Positions 61,248 to 62,064 of a stretch of DNA of 62,064 nucleotides are shown one piece after another. Where the stretch lies: contig JAIBCC010000033.1 in assembly GCA_019694395.1 (NCBI GenBank), forward strand, positions 1 through 62,064, read 5' to 3'. Below the pieces are notes generated by a model. The model saw only the letters and a program-made list of their open reading frames with translations, was not told where the DNA came from and did no database searches. The stretch's first letter is position 1. Each line of letters begins with the position of its first letter. The position numbers and the translations under genes were made by a program. This DNA comes from Pyrinomonadaceae bacterium (lineage in GTDB: Bacteria > Acidobacteriota > Blastocatellia > Pyrinomonadales > Pyrinomonadaceae).

Positions 61248-61275
61248 CACCACGGAGGATACAGAGAACACTGAG
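61248..61275 (+). repeat. Outer left arm, CACAGAG type
   Basis: CACCACGGAGGATACAGAG followed by AACACTGAG. An inverted copy at 61336-61363 closes a palindrome, and a second inverted copy at 61748-61774 lies beyond the GxxExxY gene. Confidence 0.75.
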
Positions 61276-61335
61276 TTTTTTATAAGTCTTGTTAAGTATA
61301 GGATTTAATCTTTTGAAAATAAATGTTTAATCAAT

Positions 61336-61363
61336 CTCTGTGTCTTCTGTGCGCTCTGTGGTG
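61336..61363 (-). repeat. Inner right arm, CACAGAG type
   Basis: CTCTGTGTCTTCTGTGCG followed by CTCTGTGGTG, the inverted copy of 61248-61275. It ends eight bases before the ATG at 61372. Confidence 0.75.
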
Positions 61364-61371
61364 AAAAAAAT

Positions 61372-61743
61372 ATGGAGTTAAATCAAATAAGCGAAAAAAT
61401 TATTGGCTGTGCGATTAAAGTTCATAAAACTCTTGGTCCCGGACTTTTGGAAAGCACCTATGAAGTTTGTTTGATTCACGAACTACGAAAATCAGGAATA
61501 AATGTCCAGTCTCAATTAGCTTTACCTGTAATTTATGATGGAATCAAATTGGATGCCGGTTACAGAATTGATTTGTTAGTTGAAGATTCGATAATTGTTG
61601 AATTAAAGGCAGTTGATTGCTTGTTACCAATTCACGAGGCACAAGTTTTGTCTTATCTAAAGTTGAGTAAAAAGAAACTTGGCTTGTTAATTAATTTCAA
61701 CGTGAAATTATTGGTAAATGGAGTAAAAAGGTTAGCAAATTAG
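61372..61743 (+). CDS. GxxExxY protein (PD-(D/E)XK nuclease-like, PDDEXK_3)
   Basis: A 123-residue protein with the family motif Gly24-LL-Glu27-ST-Tyr30 (GPGLLESTYE). Downstream, Asp67 in YRIDLLV and Glu77-Leu-Lys79 in IIVELKAVD give the D...ExK arrangement of PD-(D/E)XK nucleases. The function is unknown. The gene is A+T-rich, and its stop codon is followed after four bases by an inverted copy of the repeat (61748-61774); another arm pair precedes it. The close framing by repeats suggests the gene travels with, or acts on, the repeat family (inference). Confidence 0.9.
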   Translation: MELNQISEKIIGCAIKVHKTLGPGLLESTYEVCLIHELRKSGINVQSQLALPVIYDGIKLDAGYRIDLLVEDSIIVELKAVDCLLPIHEAQVLSYLKLSKKKLGLLINFNVKLLVNGVKRLAN

Positions 61744-61747
61744 AGAA

Positions 61748-61774
61748 CTCCGTGAACTCTGTGTTCTCTGTGGT
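61748..61774 (-). repeat. Outer right arm, CACAGAG type
   Basis: CTCCGTGAACTCTGTG followed by TTCTCTGTGGT, an inverted copy of the arm at 61248-61275, directly after the GxxExxY stop codon. Confidence 0.75.
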
Positions 61775-61778
61775 AAAA

Positions 61779-62064
61779 ATGATGTCAACTAAATTAGTTA
61801 AAAAGTCCGAAGTCAGTTTATCAACCGCCATTGAGAGCATCGAAGGCATTTTTTTTGATAGAGAAATGAAGCCGTTTGAAGTTCCGTTGTGGATGGAATC
61901 TCTGGTCGGGATTGATTGGACTTTGCTGCATATTTCACCGCTTTATTACGGCTTTGGAGTGGAACAAGGTGACGGTTCGCCTGTAATTCTCGTTCCCGGT
62001 TTTCTGGCTAACGATATTTACCTCTACGATATGTATTTTTGGCTCAAACGGATCGGTTACACGC
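61779..62064 (+). CDS. Alpha/beta-hydrolase-fold protein, 3' end outside the window
   Basis: The first 95 codons are visible. The start is ATG at 61779 or the next codon at 61782. No signal peptide is evident. The first core strand with an oxyanion-type loop is visible as PVILVPGFLAND near residue 72, followed by a YFWLKRIGY helix, as in lipase-type alpha/beta hydrolases; the nucleophile elbow is beyond the window. Position after WS/DGAT suggests a lipase or storage-lipid esterase, but this is not certain. Confidence 0.7.
   Translation, partial: MMSTKLVKKSEVSLSTAIESIEGIFFDREMKPFEVPLWMESLVGIDWTLLHISPLYYGFGVEQGDGSPVILVPGFLANDIYLYDMYFWLKRIGYT

Noticed and set aside
61779..62064. PHA synthase PhaC at the right edge
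   Set aside because: The visible N-terminal part has a generic alpha/beta hydrolase VPGF loop but not the PhaC N-terminal domain or lipase-like box; the nucleophile is outside the window.

Overview
The window looks like chromosomal DNA of a fairly low-GC Acidobacteriota, probably of the Blastocatellia/Pyrinomonadales type. This is inferred from gene content: an Oar-like carboxypeptidase-regulatory TonB receptor, Asp-box/VPS10 propeller proteins, a propeller-type sensor kinase, a Ser/Thr kinase with a TolB-like/TPR output region, DinB and Uma2 proteins. No rRNA is present, and no tRNA or CRISPR array was recognised by eye.

Layout. 1-81 is the tail of an IS110-type transposase. 0.2-6.2 kb holds a large secreted Asp-box protein, an SDR oxidoreductase and a secreted M14 carboxypeptidase. 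6.3-10.7 kb is a signalling block with one propeller histidine kinase and two response regulators. 10.8-16.4 kb carries secreted proteins: a Cys-rich repeat protein, a DsbA-like oxidoreductase, two cystatin-like proteins and a CARDB protein. fumC follows. 18.0-26.2 kb is an array of secreted and membrane proteins: a PPC-like protein, an FGE-fold protein, two M60 metallopeptidases, a DUF2059-like protein, a FISUMP protein, a lipoprotein, and a protein ending in a cholesterol-dependent-cytolysin domain-4-like module. A receptor kinase gene converges on this array. 29-34.6 kb has two XAC2610-like secreted proteins, a CPBP protease, a PIN toxin-antitoxin pair and enolase. 34.6-38.3 kb contains part of methionine salvage (mtnB, mtnD, mtnC). 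39-49 kb has a cupredoxin lipoprotein, moaA, a minor-pseudopilin operon, an SH3 protein and queG. 49-53 kb is the Oar-like receptor. 53-62 kb ends in a storage-lipid region: a geranylgeranyl-reductase-like flavoprotein, PhaR, phasins, a wax ester synthase/DGAT and a truncated alpha/beta hydrolase.

The main unexpected observations are as follows. (1) A 30-nt element of the form TGACC-N18-CGTTT, resembling an ECF-sigma promoter, occurs upstream of six genes, all for secreted or membrane proteins. It heads every transcription unit of the 18-26 kb array, so that array looks like one co-regulated secreted arsenal. (2) The C-terminal domain of the protein at 25514-26200 resembles cytolysin domain 4. 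(3) The protein at 14885-15277 carries a cystatin signature. (4) An AT-rich ORF fits exactly between perfect 30-bp inverted repeats (59173-59785), and a GxxExxY/PD-(D/E)XK nuclease-like gene is framed in a similar way by related repeat arms (61248-61774). At least nine further copies of such intergenic palindromes occur, suggesting a mobile repeat family. (5) The same ATCAAAA-type microsatellite interrupts two unrelated enzymes in frame.
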